A DNA stretch of 64,000 nucleotides from Tenrec ecaudatus (GCF_050624435.1 NC_134537.1:125216086-125280085), one strand, 5' to 3'. Counted from the first letter of the stretch, positions 1-11,261 are shown. The notes: generated from the sequence alone by a model not told the origin. Translations and numbers: made by a program.

Positions 1-419
1 TAATTTTCTTCGTTAAAAATATAAACAAGGTTTATAATTTTAAGTACATATTTTAAACACTCATAAAATAATAAATTCCTGTATTGTTGTCCCTCTGTAT
101 TTTTCCTTTCCATATAGGCTGTTGTCACTTTATTTATTAAGATGAAGTCTTCATAATTTGGAATTTACTGACTCAAAAGAGACAACAATCATCTCTCCCT
201 TGTAAGACCAGGAGTCCTGCTGGCATGGTGATTAAACGGTAGGCTGCGGACAGTAAAGGGTTAACTCTTGGCCATTTCTACTTTGCCATATAGAGTCGTG
301 ATGAATCAGCAGCAAATTGATGTCAGTGAGTTTGGAGTGTTTGGTTCTAAAACCATAGTTGAGTTACTATTTCCAATATTTTTCAATTTTCCTTATCAAC
401 TTTAGCTAGTTGACACACA
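1..419. other. No recognisable feature
   Basis: AT-rich intergenic sequence. I see no gene, RNA or repeat that I can name in it. Confidence 0.4.
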
Positions 420-597
420 TGAGATCACAAGGAGTCAATGTTGACTGGACAGTTAGGTGATATGTTCTATTTTTTCCCAAGGATATAAATCTTATGGGAG
501 CAGATAGCTCATCTTTCTTCCACAGAGCAGCTGGTGGGTTTGAACTGCTGACTTTGTGGTTAGCAGCCCAGTGCTTACTCGGCAAAGCCACCAAGCC
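420..597 (-). repeat. AfroSINE (tRNA-derived SINE), reverse orientation
   Basis: On the plus strand it reads tail to head: a degraded tail, then the segments for 'gagcagctggtgggtttgaac' and 'ggttagcagccc' that are diagnostic of the AfroSINE body and tRNA-like B-box region. It is diverged, so it is an old copy. Confidence 0.75.
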
Positions 598-1009
598 CAA
601 CTCCCCAGCCCCCAATTGCTCTCCATAGTTCAGATAATAATACAATATCAGGCCATTGAGAAAGCTCACTGCTTCTTCCAAGTCTTCCATCCCAGGGCTT
701 TAGGATTTTTTTTTTCTCCTGGTTATCTTTCTACTTCACTCAAATTTTAAAATGTCAGGACTGTTCTAATTTTGCTTCATTGGCCATGACAATGTATTTG
801 AACAAGATTATATTGTGAGAAGGGAGAACAAGGACTTCAAACTCTGAAAACAAACTAGCAAATGGTTCTGAAGGATACTTAATAATAACCTGGTATTGCC
901 TGAGAAAATGCAACTTCTGCTTGACTCTAGCCCATTTGACATTTTTTTGCCTTTTTTCTCCTTTTTAGCATATTAGTTTTTAAAATAATGTCGTTTTAAA
1001 AACATATAA
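598..1009. other. No recognisable feature
   Basis: Intergenic sequence between two SINEs. Nothing else could be identified. Confidence 0.35.
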
Positions 1010-1200
1010 AAATATCTCACTGCCATCTTTTCAGTTCTGACTCCAAACAACCCTGTAGGACATAGTTGAATTGCCCCTGTGGGCTTCCAAAGTTGTAAAT
1101 ATTTACGGAGACAAAAAGTCTCATCTTCCTTCTGCAGAGCAGCTGGTGTTCTTGAACTGCCACAGTGCAACATGTAACCCTAGCCAGTGTTCTTTTATGT
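1010..1200 (-). repeat. AfroSINE, reverse orientation
   Basis: Contains the tail block 'cactgccatc', the 'ctgactcc..caaccctgtaggac' block and 'cagagcagctggtg', in the order expected of a reversed AfroSINE. The tRNA-like head is degraded. Confidence 0.7.
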
Positions 1201-1425
1201 ATCGCCTACATCTTAATATCTTTGCTGAATTGTCATTTAGTGTGTAAATATGTTAAATAGGAACTGGTAAGAAAACAATTATAAATATCATATCACCTCC
1301 AGATTTTTTCTGATATTATTTACAATTCAGACAATTTAGATTTCTCACGGTCTCTTTAGTGATTTTTGCTGTTTGTTTTGATCAACAGAATCCAAATAAG
1401 TCTCACTCATTTAGTCAATGAAGAC

Positions 1426-1500
1426 TTTTATAAAGCAGTTGTTAGAGACGGTTGAATCAGTTCCAACTCAAAATGACCCTCTGTACAACAGAGGGAAACC
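1426..1500 (-). repeat. AfroSINE/RTE tail fragment
   Basis: A short piece resembling the shared AfroSINE/RTE tail ('gaatcagttccaactca') with no head. It could come from either family. Confidence 0.4.
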
Positions 1501-2004
1501 AGTTTAAGGCAGTTAATTCCTTATATAATTCAATATATAGGGAAATAGGAATACTTGTCTAAGGACAATAGTGGGTATTTAAGAAATTCAGTCACTTATG
1601 AAGTGTGTACTAGAAGGTCCCTAGTAGCCTACTATAGATATATAACATTTACTATAAATAAATCCTTAAAAATTTAGGTGTTTAGGACCTTAAGCAAAAA
1701 AAAATATCTAGGAGTTTAAATTAGAGTGGAATTTGTTATAGAAGGCCCAATGAAGCATTTAAAATTGTACTGGAAGAAACATTTTTAATTGCTTCATTAG
1801 CACAATTGGCAACTCAAAATACCTAATAGTCTGCATCTCCACTAAGATCACCTTAAAGTAATTTTGTTTTCTAATATACCCTCCAAAATAACTATAAATG
1901 TGATTTCTCAATATACCAGGTGTAGTTATCTCTGTGTTGCTTCGATTCCAGGTCTGACCCAGCACAGAGTAGAGGTGCTCCATAGGCTGAAATCTCTAGT
2001 CCAG
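1501..2004. other. No recognisable feature
   Basis: AT-rich intergenic sequence with only short chance reading frames. Confidence 0.35.
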
Positions 2005-2406
2005 TAGCTCACTAGCCCTGTGCCCCACCCAGGACAGATGATCCCTTCAGGACCATTCGTGAGTGGCGATACCAGGAGGGTGGAGGGAAGGAGGGGGAAA
2101 GGGGAAACTGATCACAAGGATCTACATATAACCTCCTCCCTGGGGGACAGACAACAGAAAAGTGGGTGAAGGCAGACGTCGGACAATGTATGATATGATA
2201 AAATATAAATTATCAAGGGTTCATGAGGGACGGGGAGTGGAGAGGGAGGGGCCAAAAATGAGCTGATGCCAAGGGCTTAAGCAGAAGGCAAATGTTTTGA
2301 GAATGATGAGGACAACGAATGTACAAATGTGCTTGACACAATGGATTGATGGATGGATTGTGATAAAGAGTTGTATGAGCCCCCAGTAAAATGATTTAAA
2401 AAAAAA
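2005..2406 (+). mobile_element. L1-type LINE, 5'-truncated 3' UTR copy
   Basis: One of about twenty copies in this window of the same LINE 3' UTR. It has the purine-rich G-tract block near 2080, 'aaattatcaagggttcatgaggg', 'ggcttaag..agaaggcaaatgttttgagaatgatga', and ends 'gtatgagccc..taaaatga' plus an A run. The polar 5' truncation and A tail identify non-LTR retrotransposition. Assignment to L1 is from recognition of the afrotherian family, not from a linked ORF2. Confidence 0.75.
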
Positions 2407-2999
2407 GTGGGGTTTCTGCCTTAAACACTTTTACTAAGACCAAAGGACACAGTTAAAATCCTAGATGGAAGCACTGGAAGGATGTGCAGTATCTGCCTGT
2501 GTGTGTAGTTTATGCGGTAGGGAAGGTGGAGTAACATTTGGTGTATACATTCAGTCCTACTACTTAAGGTTGTAATATTTGGTGTTTAAAATGACTACTA
2601 GCAGCAAAAGGTGATGAAGTGATTATGAATAACTGGAATTTTAGTCAAGATTACATTCTATATAATATATTCCCATCACCATGGAGAAAAACAAATACAA
2701 TATTAATAACTATATTCATGAGAAAAAATAACATGGTATATTTTGCATATTGCTGACCAAAAAAACACTTCGTATTCCCTGGATGGTTACCATAGTTACA
2801 CGAGCCATTTATAACATCAAAAAAGGGGAAACTAGGTCATAGTATTGAAGGAGTTTGAATTACGTAATTATGCTTTCACCAAGCAGAGGAAAGAGTTTAA
2901 ATTTGATTGAAAAGAAGTTTATATGTTCAAAATTGAAATTAGGGTATAATTTTGTGGGTAAAACTTAAAATATTGTCCAAAATTAAATAATAAGACAGG
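2407..2999. other. No recognisable feature
   Basis: AT-rich unique-looking intergenic sequence. Confidence 0.35.
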
Positions 3000-3155
3000 A
3001 TAGAACTGCTCTATAGGATTTTTTTTAAAGGTTGTATACTTTATAGAATCAGACTACCTCATTTTTCTCCTGCAAAGCAGCTGGTGGATTTGAACCACTG
3101 ACTTTTGGTTAGCGGCACAATGATGAACCCATCTTTCCACTAGGCTCCTAAGTTG
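3000..3155 (-). repeat. AfroSINE, reverse orientation
   Basis: Recognised by 'gatagaactgctctatagga', 'gcaaagcagctggtggattt' and 'ggttagcggc'. It is the first of three reversed AfroSINEs within 650 bp. Confidence 0.7.
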
Positions 3156-3165
3156 ATAAACTAAA

Positions 3166-3345
3166 ATACAAAACCCATTGCCATCAAGTCTATTCTGACT
3201 CAAGGATGAGCCTATGTAGAGTTTCTGAGATTAAAGCTTTACAGGAGCAAACAGCTGCATCTTTTCCCAGTGGATCCCTGGTGGGTTCAAACTGGTGACC
3301 TTATGGTTTCTCCAAAGTGTAACCCACTGTCCCATCAGGGTTCCT
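3166..3345 (-). repeat. AfroSINE, reverse orientation
   Basis: Near full length. Tail 'cccattgccatcaagtc', body, then 'ctggtgggttcaaactggtg' and the head 'catcagggttcct'. Confidence 0.75.
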
Positions 3346-3439
3346 TAGTAGTTGAGAAAGTACATATAACTTGTTTAACTTATACAAATGAAATAATAGC
3401 TAAATACATTAGTGTAATCAGAAAATTAGATGTGAATAA

Positions 3440-3632
3440 CCCCAAACCAGCTTTACGCCTAACAAGTTGATTCTGACTGGTAGTGACTGGAAGAATAGAA
3501 CTGCTCCTATGGGCTTCTGAGGCTGTAACAGACAACATTTTCTCCTGTGGAGCGAATGGTGAGTTTGAACTGCTGGCCTTGTGATTACAGCCTATTGTGT
3601 AATCCCACTATGCCACTAGGGCTCCTAAGACG
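3440..3632 (-). repeat. AfroSINE, reverse orientation
   Basis: Full-length reversed copy ending with the conserved 5' head 'gccactagggctcct'. An open stretch running through it is SINE sequence, not a gene. Confidence 0.75.
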
Positions 3633-4219
3633 GTGCAAAGCCTATAAAATTGCTATTCCTAATTTAATGTACAGTGATTTCCCCATTTCATTAGAAGGAA
3701 AGAGAAAAGTAGTAGAGTGGAAATGTATTAACTTCACCCTTGCTTTAAATTCCATGGATCCCCCTGCTTTTGGAAAATTTGAGCCTCTTTGCTTTTATGA
3801 AAACCCTACATTTATCCCAGTTTTCACTAACTGAAAGAAATCCAAGGTGGATTTTCCTTCTTAAGGGGTGAAAGTGGGGGGTGGGGAGGTGGGCTGGAGG
3901 GAAGCAAGAAGTTAAATTGGCATTCAGCGTTTGTTTTGCAGTGAGCAGTTTAGAAAGACAGCAAGCACCCCAGCGACTGGAATGGCATTGCCAAAGTCCT
4001 TCCTGGGAATTCTATTCAGCATCTCAACAACAGGTTGCATAGCTTTGAACTGTGACCACTAGATGTTAAGGTAATTTTAGGTTAACTGTTATTTGATAGG
4101 TAATTTTTGAGGTGTCAACATTTTTTCCTATATGAAATAATGGTAAATTGCTTCTTCACTTTGTATCATTTTAGTTTATAAAAGGTTTCGTGGGAACACT
4201 ACTTGTGGACAGTGATAAG

Positions 4220-4225
<6 letters not shown>

Positions 4226-4264
<39 letters not shown>
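4226..4264. repeat. (TG)n microsatellite
   Basis: A pure run of about 19 TG units. Valine/cysteine and threonine/histidine runs in reading frames here are artefacts of the repeat. Confidence 0.97.
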
Positions 4265-4266
<2 letters not shown>

Positions 4267-4359
4267 ACGTAAGCATTTATAAGACGTCGTACGTAATTCA
4301 GGAAGCAGACCCGTGGTTTCAGAACCTTGCACACCTGTTTCCATGGTTGTTTCTGTTGC

Positions 4360-4512
4360 ATAATGACTATATAGGACAAAGTAGAGTTGCCCCGTAGGGT
4401 TTCCAAGATGACCCACAAGGTCTTAGTCTCCTACAGAGCTGCTGGTGGGTTCAAACTGCTAACTTTTGGTGAACAACCAAGTGCCTACCCACTTCACCAC
4501 AGGACTCCCCCC
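4360..4512 (-). repeat. AfroSINE, reverse orientation
   Basis: Body 'tataggacaaagtagagttg' and 'gctgctggtgggttcaaact', head 'ccacaggactcc'. The 3' tail is missing. Confidence 0.75.
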
Positions 4513-4527
4513 ACAGGCCTGCATTCC

Positions 4528-4720
4528 CAAACCAAACTCACAGATATCGAATCTGATTCCGACTCACGGTGACCTATAGGACAGAGTAGAAGTACCTCTG
4601 TGGGTTTTGAGACTAAACCTTTATGGGAGCAGAAAACTGAACTTTACCTCACCGTGCCTGGTGGTTTCGAACTGTTGATCCTAGCAGTCCAACACATAGC
4701 CCCCTACACCACCAGTGCGC
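4528..4720 (-). repeat. AfroSINE, reverse orientation
   Basis: Near full length, starting 'aaccaaactcac' and containing 'attccgactcacggtgacc' and 'tataggacagagtagaagta'. It is directly beside the previous copy in the same orientation. Confidence 0.8.
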
Positions 4721-4947
4721 CTGTCGCGCTGCATAGTGCTCAATAGGTTGGATAAGCACAGGAAAAATGCATCTCAAGGCTGTATGGGTTAAATTAGATT
4801 ATCATAACCCTCAGGTACATAGAGATGGGGAAGAAGTGGAAGACAGGTCAGTATTACAGACCACCTCTATGAGATCCACTTATTTTACAGATGGTAATAG
4901 TGGGACGAGGGTCACATAGCAATTCATCAAATGTATGCACCCCAATT

Positions 4948-5150
4948 AAGGAGACTTGGTGGCATCCTGGATACATGTTTGGGTACAGTCCTCGAGGTCA
5001 GCAGTTCAAAACCATCAGCAGCTTGGCTGGAGAAAGATGGGCTTTCTACTCAGTAGAGTCTGGGAAACACAGAGGGACAGTACTTCCCTGCCCAATAGGG
5101 TATCCATGAGTTGGCATCGACTTGGCAGTGAGTTTGGTTTTGGGGGGGTG
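4948..5150 (+). repeat. AfroSINE, forward orientation
   Basis: Head 'ggagacttggtggcatcctgg', internal 'gaggtcagcagttcaaaacc', tail 'gttggcatcgacttggcagt' followed by a GT-rich end. The order is head to tail on the plus strand. Confidence 0.8.
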
Positions 5151-6486
5151 GGGAATTATACGCCAAATTTAAAAGTAAAGCAAATATTCAATAATCTTAT
5201 TTTTGACTGATGATCATTATCCAAGAGGAGAAACATACTCATAGAAAAATCAATGATAATATTAACCCCAAGTAAGAACTGGGATATTATAAAATGACCT
5301 TTTCTATGAAGTCTGATTCTAACATGATATGACCTGTCCCACAATAAGCAATGTATTCTTATTTCCATTCGTTATTGATGCTTGGCTTCCTGAACTTTGC
5401 TTTCTTTAAATATATCCAGGAAAAAAACAATTTATATTAGAGAAATTCTTCAATTTTTTTGCTCCTTATTACTTTATTTTATCCATTTTTAATATTTTTG
5501 AATAATCTTTTATGGTTGAGCATTTAAATTATTCTTCATATATTGTTATTACAAAACTGTTGTGATAACTTTGTACATATATAGTTTTGTATTAATGGAT
5601 GTGTATCTTCAAAGTAAATGACTAGAAATTTTAGCCATGTCCACTTCTAAGGGCAAATGTGTTTGTAGTTTTGTTAATTATTTCCAACTTATCTTCCCTA
5701 ATGCTATGGCATCAAAAACATAAGAATGCCAAAATCAGATCTGTTGTAGGTGAATTTCTTTTTTCTTTTCAACCATGTCCTACAATTACCAATGAAAAAT
5801 CTTATTTCCCCAAACCTGGCCACATTTACTGGTACAGGGATGAGGAATGTAACTTACTTGGGGTGGGGGTGGGGGGTAAAACTTAAAAAGGGGTGGGGAA
5901 TATGCACAGGAAGCACACAACATCCTTCTGAAGGTTTTTGTCAGAAATGGAGGGAGAAATATCACAAAATGCATAAGGAAATCACGCTCCACTATACTCT
6001 AAATGATAAAGAGATAAGGACCCTATCAGGGCGCCAGTGTATTGGGAAGCTAACAGAGTATGCTGTGTGATGCAGCACCAAATGCAAAAGCAAATGAAAG
6101 GCCTAATAAACCAGGGTGCTTTCAAATGTCCTTAGTCTTAGAAACCAGAGCTCAGCACATAGTGACATCCATCTCCTTGAGCAGCTTCATCTACACTTAT
6201 TAGATGTTCTATTGAATAATAACAGGAAAGACAAGATCATTAATAATGATATCCTAGCTGTTGACAACCTGTCACAATTTAACCAATACTCTTAGCAACA
6301 TGAGTTTGCTGTCATGGTCACAGACAAATACATATTAATATTTATCAGAGAGTGCAGGATAGATATTTTATTAGAGTAGTGACTTAACTAATCTTTTTCT
6401 AGCTTAGATTTGTTTTTCTAGTACTCTGTAAATCTATTTTACAATTCACATTCAAATACTAATTGGCTCTTTCCCTGTACCTGCCT
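5151..6486. other. No recognisable gene; AT-rich intergenic DNA
   Basis: Long AT-rich stretch. The part at 5450-5640 has the feel of an old LINE 3' UTR, but I cannot place it securely. No coding potential is supported. Confidence 0.35.
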
Positions 6487-6773
6487 AGCTGTGCGGAGGC
6501 AGAAGCTCTGGTATGGTCAAGATGTGGTCCCCCCCTGCATAACCCACCACCATGGCCAAGGACTGCATTGCTGCTGGAGGTGTAATGGACGTTCACAGAG
6601 CTTTGCAAGAGGTGCTGAAGACTGCCCCCATCCACGATAGCCTAGCACGTGGAATTCATACCGCTGCCAAAGCCTTAGACAAGCGCCAAGTTCATCTTTG
6701 TGTGCTTGCATCTAACTATGATGAGCCTGTGGATGTCAGTGAATGGAGGCCCTGTGTGCTGAACACCACATTT
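6487..6773 (+). pseudogene. RPS12: RPS12 processed pseudogene, 5' part
   Basis: Intronless copy of the ribosomal protein S12 mRNA. A recognisable 5' UTR ends 'taacccaccaccatggcc', and the ATG is at 6552. The frame then encodes an S12-like N-terminus ([33 protein letters not shown]) for about 56 residues. A frameshift follows near codon 60, after DEPV. Sequence breaks off after 'gctgaacacca' and is replaced by an ERV-L LTR. The remainder of S12 resumes at 10735 on the same strand. In live genes S12 is a small-subunit protein encoded by several exons, and none of those introns is present here. It is not functional. Confidence 0.92.
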
Positions 6774-7312
6774 TGTTAGCCAAGGTTCTCTAGAGAAACA
6801 AAATCAGGACACTAATAAGTTTATATATAGATATAGATAACATAAGAAATAAACAGTTAATCTATAAAGCAGTACAAATGGCTCAGTGCAACTCACTTCC
6901 ATGAGACAGCTAGTATACTGGCAGCCCTTCAAGTCTTGAGGGATGCTGGGTAGTCCTCCATAGAGCAATTCAGACTATCCAGCCACAGGCAGCAAACAGG
7001 AAGGCAGGTCACCAACAGTCAGCCAGATGACAGGGTCTGACAGTCCCCGGCTCAAGAGATGTACATTCCAATAGTGTGGCAAAGCAAGTCTTAAAGGAAC
7101 CTCAAGTTACAGTGACAGTCCATGGGTTAGGTGTCCCACAGGTAGTGTAGCTTGCAAATGGAGGCAAAGAACAAGCAAGGCAGCCAGCCGCACACTGGTC
7201 CGATGATCCAAGAGAAAGAGAAGCAAGGCTCATGGAGCCATTTATCTTTCTGACCTTCAACTAATCTCACGTGTTCATTGGCCATGTTAGCACAACAAAC
7301 CTACTTATCACA
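6774..7312 (-). repeat. ERV-L 3' LTR (MLT2/MT2-like)
   Basis: 539 bp bounded by TGTTAGCC on the left and TATCACA on the right. On the minus strand this reads TGTGATAAG...GGCTAACA, the usual TG..CA LTR ends. It resembles the LTRs at 20953 and 30573. It lies downstream of the minus-strand pol remnant and is therefore its 3' LTR. No matching 5' LTR exists on the other side. Confidence 0.85.
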
Positions 7313-7639
7313 ATACACTCCTTGCCAATTTGGCACCTGTACACAATTCTTTAGCCGTATATAATTTCCAGACATTAATGAAATCACACTTATACTTAAC
7401 ATCAAACATCTATTATACATATACATGATAACACACTAAGTCCAATTATATCTGATATATCATACATGTACAAAGGAAAGATATTCAATAAGCACATATA
7501 AAGAAAATACACTAAATCACAAACCTTGCTTTTGCAATGCTGACTGCAGTTTTTATCCTAGTGGGGTGACCTAGACCTTCATTCCTTAGGAGTCTGGGTC
7601 ATTAGATGTCCTGTCAGGATTGGTTTTCTGTAATTTACC

Positions 7640-7846
7640 ATTTACTTTCATCACAGGTCATGGTAGCATTAAGAGTCGGCCTTTGGGATCTCCTGGATTC
7701 CAGACATATTCTTCTTTACCTCCATTATGTAACACCAGTCCAATTTCTCCTTGGTAATCAGGATCAATCACACCACTTAGTACAGTGACACTCTTCCTGA
7801 CCTGTTGATCCAAGGACATGAGAAGCCCAAAGTGTCCAGGGGGCAT
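7640..7846 (-). pseudogene. ERV-L dUTPase domain remnant
   Basis: About 60 residues with the dUTPase substrate-loop motif GVIDPDYQGEIGLVL, followed by a G-D-KGRLLMLP segment. dUTP pyrophosphatases keep uracil out of reverse transcripts. The position downstream of integrase distinguishes ERV-L from the lentivirus and betaretrovirus arrangements. Start and C-terminus are not intact. Confidence 0.75.
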
Positions 7847-8111
7847 TCTCAGCTGCCAGTTCAGTGGAATCCGTGCTATGTTTCCAGGTGGGAGAGTTCC
7901 TTCCTTCAGGACCAGGACCTCCAGGCTTTAGGAACACAGGTTTGCTGGGACAGGAAGCAAAAATGCTGCAAGTGGATCATTAGGAGTAATAGTGAATGAT
8001 GCCACTCCAGCTTCCTTGGTTCCTGGACTAATGAATTCTGGCTATTGGAGACACAGCACCATATATTGGCCGCTGGTTTAGAGCATATACAGCTTCCTGG
8101 AGAACATTGCC

Positions 8112-8754
8112 TCAGCCCTGCAAGTTGTTGCCACCTAGTTGGCGCCATAATTGTGTCTTTAGGAGGCCATTCCATCGTTCTATCAAGCCAGCTGCTTCAG
8201 GATGATGAGGAACATGATACAACCAGTGGATTCCATGGGAATGGGCCCATTGCCGCACTGCATTTGCTGTGAAGTGAGTTCCTTGATCTGAAGCAATGAG
8301 TATTCTGTAAGTCCACAAATGGTAGTTTTGGCAGAACATTGCCTGCAGGGAAGGCAAATCCATATCCAGGGTAGGGGTCTATTCCAGTAAGAACAAAACA
8401 CTGTCCCTTCCATGATGGAAGTGGTCCTATGTAATCAATCTGCCACCAAGTTGCTGGTTGATCTCCCTGAGGAATGGTCCCATATCTTGGACTAAATGTT
8501 GGTTTCTGTTGCTGGCAAATGGGACACTCAGCAGTGGCAGTGGCCAAGTTAGCCTTGGTGAGTGGAAATCCATGTTTCTGTGCCCATGCATAACCTCCAT
8601 CCCTGCCACCGTGTCCACTTTGTTTATATGCCCATTGGGCGATAACAGGAGTGGCAGAGGAAAGAGAAGGACCAGTCTCCACAGCGCGTGTCATCTTATC
8701 CACTTGATTGTTAAAGTCCTCCTCTTCAGAGGTAACCCTTTGGTGAGCTTTCAC
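8112..8754 (-). pseudogene. ERV-L integrase remnant
   Basis: Contains the core-domain opening WWQIDYIGPLP, with the first catalytic Asp, near 8430. A QGTHFTA block with the second Asp lies near 8280, and a HHPEAAGLIERWNG block with the catalytic Glu near 8190. The upstream portion shows a CPICQQQKP zinc-type segment. The frame shifts near 8360, so the domain is covered by two overlapping frames. Integrase inserts the provirus into host DNA. This copy is inactive. Confidence 0.85.
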
Positions 8755-8796
8755 GAGACACTATTACCTTTACTTTCTTGGCCCATTCAGAGAGGT

Positions 8797-9579
8797 CTAT
8801 CCACATACCTCTTCCCCACACCTCCTTGTCACCAATTTTCCAACCATGGTCCTTCCAATTCCTTGACCATCCAGCCAAGTCATTAGCCACAGCCCATAAA
8901 TCAGTATACAGTCACATCTGGCCATTTTTTTCTTGCAGGGAAACTGAGTGGCTAGGCGCACTGCTCGAAGTTCTGCCCACTGGAGAGATTTCCCTTCACC
9001 ACTGTCCTTTAGGGAGATCCCAGAAAGGGGCTGTAGTGCTGCTGCTGTCCACTTATGAGGGACACCTGAATATCGTGCAGAGCCATCCATAAACCAAGCA
9101 TGACTTTTCTCTTCAGTTAAATTATCATCAGGAACTCCCCAGGAGGCCATAGGTGCAGACTGGGAGAAGGAAGGTACTGTGACAGGAGAGGAGGCTATGG
9201 GAATTTGGGCCACTTCTTCATGCAGCTTATTTGTCCCTTCAGGTCCTGCTTTGGCCTGATCTCACATATACCACTTCCATTCAACAATGGAGTGTTGCTG
9301 CGCATGTACAACTTTATGACTCTGTGGGTCAGAGAATACCAAGTTCATGATGGGTAGCTCAGGCCTCATGGTGATTTGGTGGCCCATGGGGAGGTGTTCA
9401 GTCTCCATCAAGACCCAGTAACAGGCCAACAGCTGTTTTTCAAAGGGGGAGTAGTTGTCTGCAGAGGATGGCAGTATTTTACTCCAACATCCCAATGGTC
9501 TACGCTGTGATTCACCAATAGGGATCTGCCAAAGACTCCACACTGTACCTTTATCTACTACTGACACCTTGAGCACCAT
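8797..9579 (-). pseudogene. ERV-L RT connection / RNase H remnant
   Basis: Two frames cover this part of pol. The upstream one (9262-9579) holds LGCWSKILPSSADNYSPFEKQLLACYW, split here for description, typical of the tether before RNase H. The downstream one (8797-9213) holds AWFMDGSAR and WAELRAVRLA, corresponding to the RNase H DG-and-E catalytic region. They are interrupted near 9220-9260. Confidence 0.8.
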
Positions 9580-9828
9580 CGGGTCATCTGGATCCTATGG
9601 TCCCAGTGGAAAAGCAGCTTGCACAGCAGTCTGAACCTGTTGAAGAGCCTTTTCTTGTTCTGGGCCCCACTCAAAATTGGAGGCCTTTCATGTCACTTGA
9701 TAAATAGGTCAAAGTAGAACACCCAAGTGTAATAGCTTATTCTTCACTTTAGTAGGACTAGCTCGACATGCCCCACAGTACTGGACCCCTAGAAATTTTA
9801 TTGAGGTGGAGGGTGCTTGAATCTTCGT

Positions 9829-10690
9829 TCAGTTAATTTTCCAACTTCTTTTATGCAGATGTACCAATGAATCTAGAGTCTTTGATACATTCTCAGTGGA
9901 TCCAATCAGCACAATGTCATCAAGATAATGGACTAGTGTGACATTTTGTGGAATAGACAGGTGATCAATTTCCCTTTGGACGAAATATGGCATAGGGTAG
10001 AAGAGTTGATGTACCCCTGGGGGAGAGTTGTGAAATTGCATTGTTGTCCCTGCCAGCTGAAGGCTAACTGCTTCTGGTGGTCCTAAACGAGACTGGTATT
10101 AAGAAGAAGGCATTAGCCAGATCAATAACTGCATACGAAGTACCAGGAGAAGTATTAATTTGCTCAAGCAATGAAATCACATCTGGAATGGCAGCTGCAA
10201 TTGGAGTCACCATCTGGTTAAGTTTACAATAATCCACAGTCATTCTCCAGGATCCATCTGTCTTCTTTATAGGCCAAATAGGTAAGTTAAATGGAATCAC
10301 CACTTCTACATCTTTCAGGTCTTTGATGGTGGCACTGATCTCTGCAATCCCTCCAGGAATGCAGTATTGCTTTTGGTTTACTATTTTTCTAGGCAATGGC
10401 AGTTCTAATGGTGTCCATTTGGCCTTTCCTACCATGATAGCTCTTATTCCACATTTCAGGGATCCAATATGGGAGTTCTGCCAGTTACTAAGTATGTCTG
10501 CTGCAATGATGCATTCTGGAACTGGGAAAATAACTACAGGATGGGTTCGGGGGCCCACTGGACCCACAGTGAAGTGTACCTGAGCTAAAACTCCATTGAT
10601 AAACTTGACTTCCATAAGCCCCCACTCTGAGTGGCAGGCCTTCAAAACACTGGGTTTCCAATAGCCAGAATTCATGGGTCCAGGAACCAA
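9829..10690 (-). pseudogene. ERV-L protease-end / reverse transcriptase remnant
   Basis: The upstream frame (10064-10690) contains RT block 1-3 signatures: [21 protein letters not shown] and [11 protein letters not shown], the latter with a catalytic Asp. A break lies near 10050. The downstream frame carries the YLDD polymerase box at 9916-9927. The region at 9600-9828 is also RT-like but full of stops. The 5' limit of homology is close to the element junction at 10734. Confidence 0.88.
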
Positions 10691-10734
10691 GGGGTGGAAA
10701 CTGGAGTAGCACCACTCACGATTACTCCTAGTGA

Positions 10735-10910
10735 TCCAATCTCATTAAGGGCGATGACAACCAGAAACTAGGAGAGTGGGCAGGCCTCTCCAAAATCGAT
10801 AGAGAAGGAAAACCCCAGAAAGTGGTTGATTGCAGTTGTGTGGTTGTTAAGGACTATGGCAAAAAAACTAAAGCCAGCATGTTATTGAAGAATACTTTAA
10901 ATGCAAAAAA
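10735..10910 (+). pseudogene. RPS12: RPS12 processed pseudogene, 3' part
   Basis: Resumes the S12 frame with [16 protein letters not shown], then KIDREGKP and [10 protein letters not shown], ending NAKK followed by TGA at 10906-10908. Only about 5-10 nt of S12 sequence are missing between the 5' part (ending 6768) and this part, so the two pieces are one retrocopy split by the ERV. The usual S12 3' UTR and A tail are not clear after the stop. Confidence 0.9.
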
Positions 10911-11261
10911 ATGAGCAAATGAAACTTTTCTAATTGTTTTTCTGGTTAAAAAATATATAGTAATTGAAGGTATAGAGTCAAGAATTGCTATTATTCACAT
11001 TGGTTATCTCACAATCAACCAGGTGGTGAAAATTCAGATTATATGTTCATTTATTTTAGTATGTTATTTGTTTCAGGATCTAGCACCAACCAAATATTTC
11101 TTTTTTTATGTGTAAATATTTTTTATAGTAGTTATGTGTCCAGGAATTATGGTACCGACTTATCAAACATATTTTGGCTGCATCATATTATCTAAACCAT
11201 TGAATTGTACCTTTCAATTAAAATGATTAGAAAAGCAGGAAAAGAAAACATGTAGGAATAC
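10911..11261. other. No recognisable feature
   Basis: AT-rich intergenic sequence. Confidence 0.35.

Larger units (their letters stand above)
7313..10734 (-). mobile_element. ERV-L (class III) endogenous retrovirus, gag and 5' LTR missing
   Basis: Reading on the minus strand, the order is protease/reverse transcriptase, RNase H, integrase, dUTPase, an AT-rich stretch without env, then the 3' LTR. A dUTPase placed after integrase and the absence of env are hallmarks of the ERV-L group. The reading frame is broken by several frameshifts and stops, so this is a dead copy. The left 290 bp (7313-7600) carries no recognisable env. The element begins abruptly at 10734 inside the protease region, so the leader, gag and 5' LTR are gone. 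Both ends lie in an RPS12 pseudogene. Confidence 0.88.

Noticed and set aside
4171-4418. Threonine/histidine-repeat small proteins
   Set aside because: Produced by translation of the TG/CA microsatellite.
6552-6779. Small S12-like protein-coding gene
   Set aside because: Frameshifted and interrupted by an LTR. The parental introns are absent and the C-terminal half lies 4 kb away.
8458-8886. 142-codon plus-strand frame in the ERV region
   Set aside because: Shadow of integrase and RNase H coding on the other strand.
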